NCBI GenBank assembly: GCA_002408485.1
Contig: DHSP01000009.1
Span: 38,693 to 63,509, forward strand
Length of the DNA stretch: 24,817 nt
Direction of reading: 5' to 3'
From: Proteiniphilum sp. UBA5283
GTDB lineage: Bacteria > Bacteroidota > Bacteroidia > Bacteroidales > Dysgonomonadaceae
Under the pieces are notes generated by a model. The model did no database searches, had not been told where the DNA came from, and saw only the letters and a program-made list of their open reading frames with translations. This document shows positions 8,557 through 15,811 of this stretch, in pieces; within the stretch, counting starts at the first letter, position 1, and the number at the start of each line of letters is the position of its first letter. Made by a program: the position numbers and the translations under genes.

Positions 8557-10391
8557 TGCACAAAAGTTCCCTCCGGCTCACCGATTGGTTACCTACCACG
8601 AAGAAAGAGATGATGCTTCGCGGGTGGGAGGAGGTAGACGTTGTTCTCTTCTCGGGTGATGCCTACGTTGATCACCCCTCTTTCGGCACAGCTGTCATCG
8701 GACGTATACTTGAAAGAGAGGGACTCCGGGTTGCCGTTGTGCCCCAGCCCAACTGGCGGGATGATCTGCGTGATTTCAAAAAAATGGGCACTCCTCGCCT
8801 TTTCTTCGCCGTTACTGCCGGAGTGATGGACTCCATGATCAACCATTACACCGCCGGCAAACGTCTGCGCTCCAGCGATGCCTACACACCGGACGGCCGC
8901 TGCGACATGCGACCCGACAGGGCGGTGACCGTCTATTCGCATATCCTGAAGGAGCTCTATCCAGGGATTCCTCTGTTGCTTGGCGGTGTGGAAGCTTCGC
9001 TGAGAAGAGTAACCCATTATGATTACTGGGACGACGCCCTGCACAAAACCATTCTTGCCGATACGCAGGCCGACCTGTTGATCTACGGAATGGGGGAACT
9101 TCCCCTGAAGCAACTGGTTCACAAACTTCGACACGGAGAGAAATTCGGTGAGATACATGACATTCCCCAAACGGCCTTTCTGTGCAAGAAAGAGAAAGTT
9201 CCTACAAACCCGTTCGACGAAGAGGAAATTCTCTTTTCACACGATGAGTGCCTGAACGACAAACTGAAACAGGCCAAAAACTTTCGCGTGGTGGAAGAAC
9301 AGTCCAACCGCCTTACAGCCGCACGTATCCTGCAGAAAGTGGACGATCGGATGCTGGTGGTAAACCCGCCATTTCCTCCGATGAAAGAAGAGGAGATTGA
9401 TGCCTCTTTCGACCTGCCATATACCCGCCTACCTCATCCCAAATATAAAGAAAAAAAGATCCCGGCATACGAAATGATCAAGTTTTCGGTGAACCTTCAC
9501 CGCGGATGCTTCGGAGGATGCGCTTTCTGTACCATCTCGGCACATCAGGGAAAGTTCATTGCCTCCCGTTCAAAATCGTCCATATTGGCGGAAGTAGGAA
9601 AGATCACGGAAATGCCTGATTTCAAAGGATACATCAGTGACCTGGGGGGACCCTCGGCAAACATGTATCGGATGCAGGGAAAAGAGGTGGCTATTTGTAA
9701 AAAATGCAAAAAACCATCCTGTATATACCCAAAGGTATGTTTCAATCTGAACACTGACCATACACCACTCCTGGATATCTATCGTGCCGTGGATACACTG
9801 CCAGGCGTGAAAAAATCGTTTATCGGCAGCGGCATCCGCTACGATATGCTTCTGCATAGGAGCAACGATGAAAAAACAAATAATTCCACACGGACCTATC
9901 TTCGGGAACTGATAAAGTATCACGTGTCGGGCAGGTTGAAAGTAGCTCCGGAGCACACCTCAGAAGCTACGCTCCACACAATGCGAAAACCACCGTTCGA
10001 CCTGTTCTATAAGTTCAAACTCGCATTTGATGAACTAAACGAAAAGGAATCACTAAACCAACAGCTTATCCCTTATTTTATTTCGTCGCACCCGGGCTGC
10101 ACAGAAGAAGACATGGCAGAGCTGGCAGCGATCACTAAAAATTTGCATTTCAAGCTGGAACAAGTGCAGGATTTTACTCCTTCACCCATGACACTGGCGA
10201 CAGAGATCTATTACACCGGTATCCATCCCTATACCCTGAAACCTGTCTACACTGCCAAAACAAAAGAACAGAAAAACGCACAGCGTCTGTTTTTTTTCTG
10301 GCACGATCCACAAAACAAGCGGACCATCATCAGTACTCTCAAGCGTATAAACAGACTGGACCTCATCCACAAGCTGTACCCAAAAGGATAA
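8556..10391 (+). CDS. YgiQ family radical SAM protein
   Basis: A 611-residue cytoplasmic radical SAM protein of the YgiQ family, whose reaction is unknown. The N-terminal third (up to about residue 300) is the YgiQ-type domain with GWEEVDVVLFSGDAYVDHPSF. The radical SAM core has C318-x3-C322-x2-C325 within HRGCFGGCAFC, the ligands of the 4Fe-4S cluster that cleaves S-adenosylmethionine. A second cysteine set, C381, C384, C389 and C395, followed by NLNTDH, resembles a second metal site kept in the family. The C-terminal part carries HVSGRLKVAPEHTS and FTPSPMTLAT. The ATG overlaps the SulP TAA (TAATG), so translation is probably coupled and the two genes are likely in one operon. The pairing with an anion transporter has no obvious biochemical logic. 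Confidence 0.93.
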   Translation: MHKSSLRLTDWLPTTKKEMMLRGWEEVDVVLFSGDAYVDHPSFGTAVIGRILEREGLRVAVVPQPNWRDDLRDFKKMGTPRLFFAVTAGVMDSMINHYTAGKRLRSSDAYTPDGRCDMRPDRAVTVYSHILKELYPGIPLLLGGVEASLRRVTHYDYWDDALHKTILADTQADLLIYGMGELPLKQLVHKLRHGEKFGEIHDIPQTAFLCKKEKVPTNPFDEEEILFSHDECLNDKLKQAKNFRVVEEQSNRLTAARILQKVDDRMLVVNPPFPPMKEEEIDASFDLPYTRLPHPKYKEKKIPAYEMIKFSVNLHRGCFGGCAFCTISAHQGKFIASRSKSSILAEVGKITEMPDFKGYISDLGGPSANMYRMQGKEVAICKKCKKPSCIYPKVCFNLNTDHTPLLDIYRAVDTLPGVKKSFIGSGIRYDMLLHRSNDEKTNNSTRTYLRELIKYHVSGRLKVAPEHTSEATLHTMRKPPFDLFYKFKLAFDELNEKESLNQQLIPYFISSHPGCTEEDMAELAAITKNLHFKLEQVQDFTPSPMTLATEIYYTGIHPYTLKPVYTAKTKEQKNAQRLFFFWHDPQNKRTIISTLKRINRLDLIHKLYPKG

Positions 10392-10460
10392 CTACTCCGG
10401 AGGATGTCATAAAAGACATCGACAACTTTGTTAATTATTGCTAATTTGAGGATTATCTCA

Positions 10461-10493
10461 ATTTTGCATGCAGCGATTTTGCATTTGTTGCAT
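10461..10493 (+). repeat. Short direct repeats TTTTGCAT ahead of the nigD-like gene
   Basis: ATTTTGCAT occurs at 10461-10469 and 10476-10484, and a partial copy TTGCAT at 10488-10493. They lie in the 128-bp spacer between the ygiQ-like gene and the lipoprotein gene. They could be an operator or chance AT-rich repetition. A small hairpin TTGAG/CTCAA (10446-10461) and GATGTC/GACATC (10403-10420) lie just before them. Confidence 0.3.
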
Positions 10494-10519
10494 CTAACGA
10501 GTATAGAAAGCAAGATAGT

Positions 10520-11254
10520 ATGAGAAAGACGTTTTTGACACTTACTATTATTTCAACCGGAATTCTTCTTTCCCTGTTTTCGTGTGACGACAATTCCAAC
10601 TCCTTGGGTGAATTCCGTATCAACGTAGCCACCGTAATCCCCGAGGGCGAGAATGCATATTCCTTGTTGCTTGACAATGGCACGCGTTTATGGGCGGCTG
10701 CCACTGCCGTGGTATACCAGCCGACCTGCAATCAACGGGTTTTTCTCAATTACACCATCCTCTCGGGCGCTCAAGAGGGCTATAACCATTACATCAAGGT
10801 AAACGACATCTGGAATATTCTTACCAAACAGGTCATAGAGCTGAACACTCAAAATGAAGACAGTATCGGCAATGATCCGGTAAAGGCCAATGCGGTGTGG
10901 GTGGGAGGTGATTATTTGAACGTCTCATTTATGTTCAACTATGGCGGCGTACGCCCTCATTCCATCAACCTGGTAAATAACACTTTGTCACCTGGCAACG
11001 CACCCGGTGTCACTGAACTCGAATTTCGTCATAATTCATACGACAGTCAGCAGGACAAATTATACGAAGGCTTCGTTTGCTTCGACCTGAAACCATTGCG
11101 TGCTAACGACGCCGATTCCGTAAAGCTATCCATCAAAGTGAAAGAACTGACGGGAGAAACAACTTACGATGTGACTTACAGGTACAATCAAGCACTACAG
11201 GAAGCAATAACCGAAATGCCTATTCCTGTTGTCTCATCGAATGAATACTATTAA
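10520..11254 (+). CDS. NigD-like lipoprotein
   Basis: A 244-residue outer-envelope lipoprotein of the NigD family of Bacteroidales, named from the nig bacteriocin-associated operon; no biochemical role is established. The lipobox is LFSC with the modified cysteine at residue 22. The next residues are Asp-Asp, an acidic pattern seen in lipoproteins exported to the cell surface in this phylum, so surface exposure is possible. After that comes NigD N-terminal sequence (residues about 30-125), with GTRLW and NYTILSG, and a NigD C-terminal beta domain (about 130-240), with VWVGGDYLNVSFMFNYGG and YEGFVCFDL. Length and two-domain layout match the family. It follows ygiQ by 128 bp and ends at a strong bidirectional terminator. 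I see no other nig genes beside it. Confidence 0.85.
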   Translation: MRKTFLTLTIISTGILLSLFSCDDNSNSLGEFRINVATVIPEGENAYSLLLDNGTRLWAAATAVVYQPTCNQRVFLNYTILSGAQEGYNHYIKVNDIWNILTKQVIELNTQNEDSIGNDPVKANAVWVGGDYLNVSFMFNYGGVRPHSINLVNNTLSPGNAPGVTELEFRHNSYDSQQDKLYEGFVCFDLKPLRANDADSVKLSIKVKELTGETTYDVTYRYNQALQEAITEMPIPVVSSNEYY

Positions 11255-11312
11255 GCGAAACAACCACAACGTAATTAGTTCTATTTCTTATATGACTTTT
11301 TGATTTTCCAAA

Positions 11313-11354
11313 AACCGGATGGTCCCTGTGAAGAGATCATCCGGTTATTTTTTA
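11313..11354. terminator. Strong intrinsic terminator, bidirectional
   Basis: AACCGGATG at 11313-11321 pairs perfectly with CATCCGGTT at 11338-11346, with a 16-nt loop, followed on the plus strand by ATTTTTTTA. On the minus strand the stem is followed by TTTTT. It sits between the convergent NigD-like and SRPBCC genes, so it can serve both. Confidence 0.75.
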
Positions 11355-11383
11355 TAAGTAGCCAGCGCTAAACACCATTCTTT

Positions 11384-11803
11384 TTATAAGCGATCGTAAG
11401 GCAAGTGGGCAAGTGCGTCCGAGATTTTGTCCACTGCTTCACGCATAGGCTTCTCTACCATCCCTTTCATAAAAATGCTTAAATCGGCGCGTAGGGTCAG
11501 GCGTAACCTGGTATCCTTTTCCGCCTTTGCTACAAGCTGTATCCAGATAAACACATCGAATGGCAACTTTTCTGATTTGAATTTCACCAGCTTATTCGGC
11601 TCACGCTCTTCCACAAGAAAAGTGACCTTTCCTATCGGGTCAACCCGAAACGACACCATATTGGCATCGAACGAAAAGTCACGAAGTTTATCTTCCGGGA
11701 TTCTGTCTTTTACCGACTCCAATTTACTGAGATCGGAGAGCACACGAAACACCTCGGCATCACTGTGCGGGATCGTTTTTATTTCACTGACAAACTCGGT
11801 CAT
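11384..11803 (-). CDS. SRPBCC (START-like) family protein
   Basis: A 139-residue soluble protein with the SRPBCC fold, a hydrophobic-pocket ligand-binding domain. It reads MTEFVSEIKTIPHSDAEVFRVLSDL at the N-terminus in the usual helix-grip order: strand, two helices holding PEDKLRDF, antiparallel strands (FDVFIWIQLVAKAEKD, TRLRLTLRADL), and the long C-terminal helix KPMREAVDKISDALAHL. The ligand is unknown. The start at 11803 overlaps the pyrE stop as ATGA, which indicates translational coupling. An upstream in-frame ATG at 11833 would lie inside pyrE. A recurrent SRPBCC gene beside pyrE in Bacteroidales would suggest a link to pyrimidine or membrane metabolism, but this is inference. It ends before the bidirectional terminator at 11313. 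Confidence 0.85.
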   Translation of the reverse strand: MTEFVSEIKTIPHSDAEVFRVLSDLSKLESVKDRIPEDKLRDFSFDANMVSFRVDPIGKVTFLVEEREPNKLVKFKSEKLPFDVFIWIQLVAKAEKDTRLRLTLRADLSIFMKGMVEKPMREAVDKISDALAHLPYDRL

Positions 11804-12453
11804 TTTTTTATTTTTTTTACCGTCTGTCCCCAATTTTCCGGATCGTGACGCCAGTCCTGCAATGTCTTCAGTTCCGACTCATCGATATAATCCGTCTGCA
11901 GCGCTTCATCAAGAATCGCATCATAATCGCAAAGAGTAGTGAGCTCAACCCTGGCCTCCTGCATGCTCTTCAATGCGTGCGGAAACCCGTACGTGAATAT
12001 GGCAAACATTCCCAACACATCAGAACCGTCACGGCGAATTGCTTCTACAGCCTTCAGGCTGCTGCCCCCGGTAGAGACCAGATCTTCAATCACAATTACT
12101 TTTTGTTTCGGCTTCAGATCTCCCTCAATCAGGTTTTCCAATCCATGATCTTTCGGTGTGGAGCGGATATAGACAAAGGGTAAGTCAAGCAGGTCGGCAA
12201 CCAGCACTCCCGGAGCAATGGCTCCGGTGGCTACGCCTGCAATAGCATCCGCTTGGGGATATTTTTCGAGGACAAGCCGGGCAAACTCCACCTTGATGAA
12301 ATTGCGAATGGCAGGATAGGACATCAATTTGCGATTGTCGCAATATATGGGTGACTTCCAACCCGACGCCCACGTGAAGGGATTAGAGGGTTGTAACTTA
12401 ATGGCTTTAATCTTAAGAAGCTTCTCGGCTGTTAATTTCTGTACTGTGCTCAT
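11800..12453 (-). CDS. pyrE: Orotate phosphoribosyltransferase
   Basis: Catalyses orotate plus PRPP to orotidine 5'-phosphate in pyrimidine synthesis. The 217-residue product has the type I PRTase PRPP loop VIVIEDLVSTGGS (about residues 120-132) and N-terminal family sequence KLLKIKAIKLQPSNPFTWASGWKSPIYCDNR, given here only as the family hallmark around residues 11-40. The flexible catalytic loop RSTPKDHG (about residues 95-102) is also present. The chosen start MSTVQKLTAEKLL at 12453 agrees with the family N-terminus; a frame-open ATG at 12492 would add 13 atypical residues. Upstream, a TACTTTTG box at 12538-12545 gives it its own promoter, separated from comF by 133 bp. Its stop overlaps the start of the SRPBCC gene. 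Confidence 0.95.
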   Translation of the reverse strand: MSTVQKLTAEKLLKIKAIKLQPSNPFTWASGWKSPIYCDNRKLMSYPAIRNFIKVEFARLVLEKYPQADAIAGVATGAIAPGVLVADLLDLPFVYIRSTPKDHGLENLIEGDLKPKQKVIVIEDLVSTGGSSLKAVEAIRRDGSDVLGMFAIFTYGFPHALKSMQEARVELTTLCDYDAILDEALQTDYIDESELKTLQDWRHDPENWGQTVKKIKK

Positions 12454-12537
12454 TTTTTTATTAAAATAGTTAATTACATTGGTCGTTTTCAATTTCTATT
12501 GCTTCACGAAAACGTAAACTATATCGCAGATTACCCA

Positions 12538-12545
12538 CAAAAGTA
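12538..12545 (-). promoter_or_regulatory. Bacteroidota-type -7 box upstream of pyrE
   Basis: The minus strand reads TACTTTTG, matching TAnnTTTG. The transcript would start around 12530, giving a leader of about 80 nt before ATG 12453. No -33 TTTG was found at the expected distance. Confidence 0.4.
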
Positions 12546-12586
12546 CAGATTTCAAAATTAAAAACGTCCATTTTTAAAAAAAGAAA

Positions 12587-12608
12587 CTAAAAAACCTCCC
12601 CCAAGGTT
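12587..12608 (-). terminator. Possible intrinsic terminator embedded in the end of comF
   Basis: On the minus strand AACCT, loop TGGGGG, AGGTT is followed by six T, with the hairpin lying over the last codons of comF and the T-run reaching its TAG stop. The stem is only 5 bp, so this is a weak call. It fits the idea that pyrE is transcribed from its own promoter. Confidence 0.4.
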
Positions 12609-13282
12609 GCCACGCTGATTTTCATCTCACGGCAAGCCTGCAAGGCTATGCCGCAGGCTTCAACGGTGGAGCCTGTGGTAATCACATCGTCCACAAGCAA
12701 CAGATGCTTGTGGGCAAATGCATCCGGATTATTCACCCGGAAGATCGACTTCACATTCTCCCAACGTTGTGTTTTGGTTCGCCTTGTCTGGGTAGGATTA
12801 TAAACGACACGGACAAGATTGCCCACAGACAGTGGGCGGGAGGTAGCCTCCGACAGTCCGCACGCTATCATTTCAGCCTGATTATAGCCGCGGCTTTTTT
12901 CTTTCTTCGGGTGTAACGGCACCGGTAGGATAATATCAATCGGTTTCAGAAAGTCACTTCCCAGAAGATCTTCGCCAAAAATCCTCCCCAACAGCGCCCC
13001 CACTTCTTTGTGGTGGTGGTATTTCAGCTGATGAATCAACGGGGGCAGTATCCCCCCCTTGGCATATACACAAAAAGAAGCAATCCGCTCAAAAGGGATT
13101 CTCCCCGCCATCAGCTGCTCTGCGGCATTATTCGGGAGTCTGAAGTTATAGGTACGGGGCAGCTTGTACAAACATCGCAAACAGATGCACTCCTCAGATT
13201 GTAACAACTCCTCGCCGCACACCATGCACACTGCAGGAAAAAAAAGACGTGAGAGTTCAAACAACAGGTCATTCCGTCTCAT
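12587..13282 (-). CDS. ComF family phosphoribosyltransferase-like protein
   Basis: A protein of the ComF family, known from competence as a PRTase-fold factor that acts with ComFA in DNA uptake, although in many species its function is untested. The product is 231 residues. The N-terminal part has a cysteine cluster with CMVCGEELLQSEECICLRC, a likely four-cysteine zinc site (Cys 19, 22, 34 and 37 in this numbering, with one extra Cys). A PRTase domain follows, with PVPLHPKKEKSRGYNQAEMIA, PTQTRRTKTQRWENV and the PRPP loop LLLVDDVITTGSTVE (about residues 191-205). The start at 13282 overlaps recX by 14 nt; an in-frame ATG at 13294 would overlap it by 26 nt and is equally possible. It is the third gene of the prmC-recX-comF cluster. 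Confidence 0.9.
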   Translation of the reverse strand: MRRNDLLFELSRLFFPAVCMVCGEELLQSEECICLRCLYKLPRTYNFRLPNNAAEQLMAGRIPFERIASFCVYAKGGILPPLIHQLKYHHHKEVGALLGRIFGEDLLGSDFLKPIDIILPVPLHPKKEKSRGYNQAEMIACGLSEATSRPLSVGNLVRVVYNPTQTRRTKTQRWENVKSIFRVNNPDAFAHKHLLLVDDVITTGSTVEACGIALQACREMKISVATLGEVF

Positions 13283-13769
13283 AAGGCAACTCATCCATGT
13301 CCATCTTCTGCATGCAGTTCAAAATCTCTTTCATTGGATACCCCTTTCCCAGAGCATAGCGGATTAGCTTACCGTTAATTTCATAGGCGGACCCTCCTTT
13401 TACTGTTTTTCTTTTTGCCTCCATTAGCTGCAAAAGTGGGGCGTTGAGTGCGGTATCGGAAAATTCCGCAAGAGCTGCATCAATAACTTCAGCCGGTATC
13501 TGTTTTTGTCGCAAAGATAGCACAATCTTTACTTTACCCCACTTGTTGAAAGCAGACTTGTCATGAATATAATTCCGGACATAGCGTGCCTCATCGATAT
13601 AGCGATCTTTCTTCAACTGGTCAATCACCCGTTCTGCAGACTCATCCTGAATCTGCAAGCGTTGCAGCTTTCTGCGCACATCCCATATACAGCATTCTTT
13701 TCGGGAGCAAAGTCGAGCCATTTGCGCGAAGGCCTGTTCCGGAGTGATTGTCTTTTCAGGCTTCTTCAT
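13269..13769 (-). CDS. recX: Regulatory protein RecX
   Basis: RecX binds RecA filaments and limits their ATPase and strand exchange. The 166-residue product consists mainly of amphipathic helices in the three-repeat RecX arrangement: ALCSRKECCIWDVRRKLQR in the first, DQLKKDRYIDEARYVRNYIHDKS in the second, and KGGSAYEINGKLIRYALGKGY in the last part. The motif DEARYVRNYIHDK is typical of the family. The ATG is 14 nt inside the 3' end of prmC and the stop lies inside the comF start region, so translation is probably coupled. recA is not in this window, so it acts away from its partner. Length is normal for the family. Confidence 0.88.
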   Translation of the reverse strand: MKKPEKTITPEQAFAQMARLCSRKECCIWDVRRKLQRLQIQDESAERVIDQLKKDRYIDEARYVRNYIHDKSAFNKWGKVKIVLSLRQKQIPAEVIDAALAEFSDTALNAPLLQLMEAKRKTVKGGSAYEINGKLIRYALGKGYPMKEILNCMQKMDMDELPYETE

Positions 13770-14613
13770 GAGCTGTTGATTTTTGAGCCCGAATCATCCT
13801 GGGATTGCCGGAGATGTCACTTTTTATTTCAATTGTACGGAATCCGGCGTCGCGAAGCAATGCCGCTACCTGTTCCGACATGTTCCGGTTTATTTCGAAA
13901 TATAATCTTCCTCCGTCATGGAGCAGCTCTTCAGCCAGGGCAACTATTCGCTCATAAAATAACAATGGCCTGTCATCCGGAACAAAGAGGGCTTCATGTG
14001 GTTCAAAATCGAGGACATTCCGATCCATTTCTTTTTTTTCGGATTCCGTTACATAGGGAGGATTGCTCACAATCACGTCGTATTTTTTCAACGGCGTAAC
14101 AGGCTGGAAGATATCTACACGGGAAAAGTGTACCGCGGCCTTGTTTCGGGAAGCATTTTCCGCAGCCACCACCAGGGCTTCCTCCGATATATCCCATGCA
14201 TCCACCTGAGCGTGTTCAACTTCGGTTGCCAGAGCTACCGCGATGCAACCACTTCCGGTTCCAATATCCAAAAAAAGAAGACTCCCGCCATGCTGTTCCG
14301 ACACAATCCACTCCACCAGCTCTTCAGTTTCCGGGCGAGGGATCAACACGTTGCCTGTGACCTTAAACATCTTGCCATAAAACTCGGTTTCACCAAACAC
14401 ATACTGATAAGGCTCCCCTTTTTTCAACCTGATAAGAATATCGTCCAGCTTTTCCGCTTGAGATCGGGATAAATGATTAATTTTGTTGTCCGTTATGACG
14501 ACATACGGGAGACCGCATACCTCCTCAAGGATGAGGCGGGTGAGCACCGTAATTTCCGAAGGGGTATACAACCCGTTCAATTCTCGACGAATATGTTGTA
14601 TATGCTGCTGCAT
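13756..14613 (-). CDS. prmC: Peptide chain release factor N5-glutamine methyltransferase
   Basis: Methylates the glutamine of the GGQ motif in release factors RF1 and RF2 with S-adenosylmethionine, making termination efficient. The 285-residue protein has an N-terminal helical domain (residues about 1-75), then the methyltransferase fold. Motifs are NVLIPRPETEELV (residues 88-100), the SAM-binding DIGTGSGC (116-123), and the catalytic NPPY at 184-187. The C-terminal DISGNPRMIRA is the usual family ending. It starts divergently from ribD, and a TATCTTTG box at 14649-14656 lies upstream on the minus strand. Its end overlaps recX by 14 nt. Confidence 0.96.
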   Translation of the reverse strand: MQQHIQHIRRELNGLYTPSEITVLTRLILEEVCGLPYVVITDNKINHLSRSQAEKLDDILIRLKKGEPYQYVFGETEFYGKMFKVTGNVLIPRPETEELVEWIVSEQHGGSLLFLDIGTGSGCIAVALATEVEHAQVDAWDISEEALVVAAENASRNKAAVHFSRVDIFQPVTPLKKYDVIVSNPPYVTESEKKEMDRNVLDFEPHEALFVPDDRPLLFYERIVALAEELLHDGGRLYFEINRNMSEQVAALLRDAGFRTIEIKSDISGNPRMIRAQKSTAHEEA

Positions 14614-14648
14614 AACGATAATTGCTGTAATAGTATAGCTTGACAGGA

Positions 14649-14656
14649 CAAAGATA
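14649..14656 (-). promoter_or_regulatory. Bacteroidota-type -7 box for prmC
   Basis: The minus strand reads TATCTTTG, a full match to TAnnTTTG, within the 49-bp divergent gap between prmC and ribD. The transcript would start near 14640, giving a leader of about 30 nt. The box lies 7 bp before the ribD start on the opposite strand, so transcription of the two genes could interfere. No -33 element was found. Confidence 0.4.
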
Positions 14657-14662
14657 AAAAAA

Positions 14663-15730
14663 ATGGAACTAAATCCGGCATTTATGCAGCGTTGCCTTCA
14701 ACTTGCACGCAAGGGAGAAGGTTTTACCTGCCCCAATCCCATGGTAGGGGCAGTCGTTGTACACCATAACCGGATCATTGGGGAGGGGTATCACCGGCAG
14801 TATGGGGAAGACCATGCCGAAGTAAATGCTATCGCGGCTGTTAAAGAGAGAACATTGTTGCCCGACTCCACCCTGTACGTCTCGCTGGAACCTTGCTCCC
14901 ATCATGGCAAGACACCTCCTTGTACGGAATTGATCATCAAGAATAAGATTCCTCGCGTGGTGGTGGCCACCAAAGATCCTAACCCTGCCGTATCTGGTGC
15001 CGGCATTGATCTGATGAGGAAACATGGTATTGAAGTGACCCTGGGAGTAATGGAAGAAGAATCCCGGGAGTTGAATAAAATATTTTTCACAAATCAACTC
15101 TTTCACAGGCCCTATGTGATATTAAAATGGGCACAGAGCAAAGATAGGTTCATGGATCACCCCCGGACGTCGCTACGGGAAAAGTTGCCGGCACTTATTT
15201 CCAACAAACTCACCCATACGATTGTGCATAAGCTTCGGACACAAGTACAAGGTATCCTTGTAGGCACCCAAACAGCATTGCTGGACAACCCGCAACTGAC
15301 TGCCAGAAAATGGTATGGACAACAACCCATACGGATTGCGATAGACAAGGAGAACAAGATTCCCACATCATCAGCCCTGTTCAACAAGATAACCCCAACA
15401 ATTGTATTCACTGCCGCTATCCGTGGAGACTTGCCTAACGAAGCGGTGAAGCAAATCGTGATAGACTTTCAGGAAGACACCAACATTCAGATTCTTCAAA
15501 GCTTATACCAGGAGGGAATTTACTCCCTGCTTGTTGAAGGAGGAGCCCGTCTGTTATCCTCGTTCATTGAGAAGAACATGTGGGATGAAGCCTATGTGGA
15601 GACATCCGAAACAATGCTCCACAACGGTGTAAAAGCACCTGAAATTCAAGGAAAAGAGATAAGCACAAAGAGGTATCTGGATTCAAGACAGCTTCATATA
15701 AAGTGCCAAATAACTCGAAATTTTCTTTAA
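14663..15730 (+). CDS. ribD: Bifunctional riboflavin biosynthesis protein RibD
   Basis: Carries out two successive steps of riboflavin synthesis: deamination of the pyrimidine made from GTP and NADPH-dependent reduction of the ribosyl side chain. The 355-residue protein has an N-terminal deaminase domain, with H51-A-E53 (HAEVNAI) and C78 and C87 (PCSHHGKTPPC) forming the zinc site. From about residue 145 comes the reductase domain (TQVQGILVGTQTAL and VEGGARLLSS near residues 195-205 and 292-301). Its start lies 49 bp from the divergent prmC. No FMN riboswitch-like structure fits in that gap. Other rib genes are not present here. Both domains are complete. Confidence 0.96.
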   Translation: MELNPAFMQRCLQLARKGEGFTCPNPMVGAVVVHHNRIIGEGYHRQYGEDHAEVNAIAAVKERTLLPDSTLYVSLEPCSHHGKTPPCTELIIKNKIPRVVVATKDPNPAVSGAGIDLMRKHGIEVTLGVMEEESRELNKIFFTNQLFHRPYVILKWAQSKDRFMDHPRTSLREKLPALISNKLTHTIVHKLRTQVQGILVGTQTALLDNPQLTARKWYGQQPIRIAIDKENKIPTSSALFNKITPTIVFTAAIRGDLPNEAVKQIVIDFQEDTNIQILQSLYQEGIYSLLVEGGARLLSSFIEKNMWDEAYVETSETMLHNGVKAPEIQGKEISTKRYLDSRQLHIKCQITRNFL

Positions 15731-15767
15731 ATATTCATTTTAATATGGTTAAAGCGAAAAATCTTTC

Positions 15768-15775
15768 TACTTTTG
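15768..15775 (+). promoter_or_regulatory. Bacteroidota-type -7 box for the DUF6242 gene
   Basis: TACTTTTG matches TAnnTTTG and lies 36 bp before ATG 15812. It excludes the in-frame ATG at 15773, which sits inside the box. No clear -33 TTTG was found. Confidence 0.4.
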
Positions 15776-15811
15776 CATATCTTAAATGTGCTGTACTATA
15801 TATTGAAACGA

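Noticed and set aside
8589..9170. Minus-strand open frame of 193 codons inside the ygiQ-like gene
   Set aside because: It is antisense to a well-supported radical SAM gene and has no domain-like features.
11427..11939. Plus-strand open frame across the SRPBCC and pyrE genes
   Set aside because: Crosses two real genes on the opposite strand; Ser- and Thr-rich composition typical of antisense frames.
13563..14472. Two plus-strand open frames antisense to recX and prmC
   Set aside because: Both lie over genes with intact catalytic or family motifs and have no homology-like features.
14614..14662. Considered an FMN riboswitch or other leader upstream of ribD
   Set aside because: Only 49 bp separate ribD from the divergent prmC and no such structure fits.
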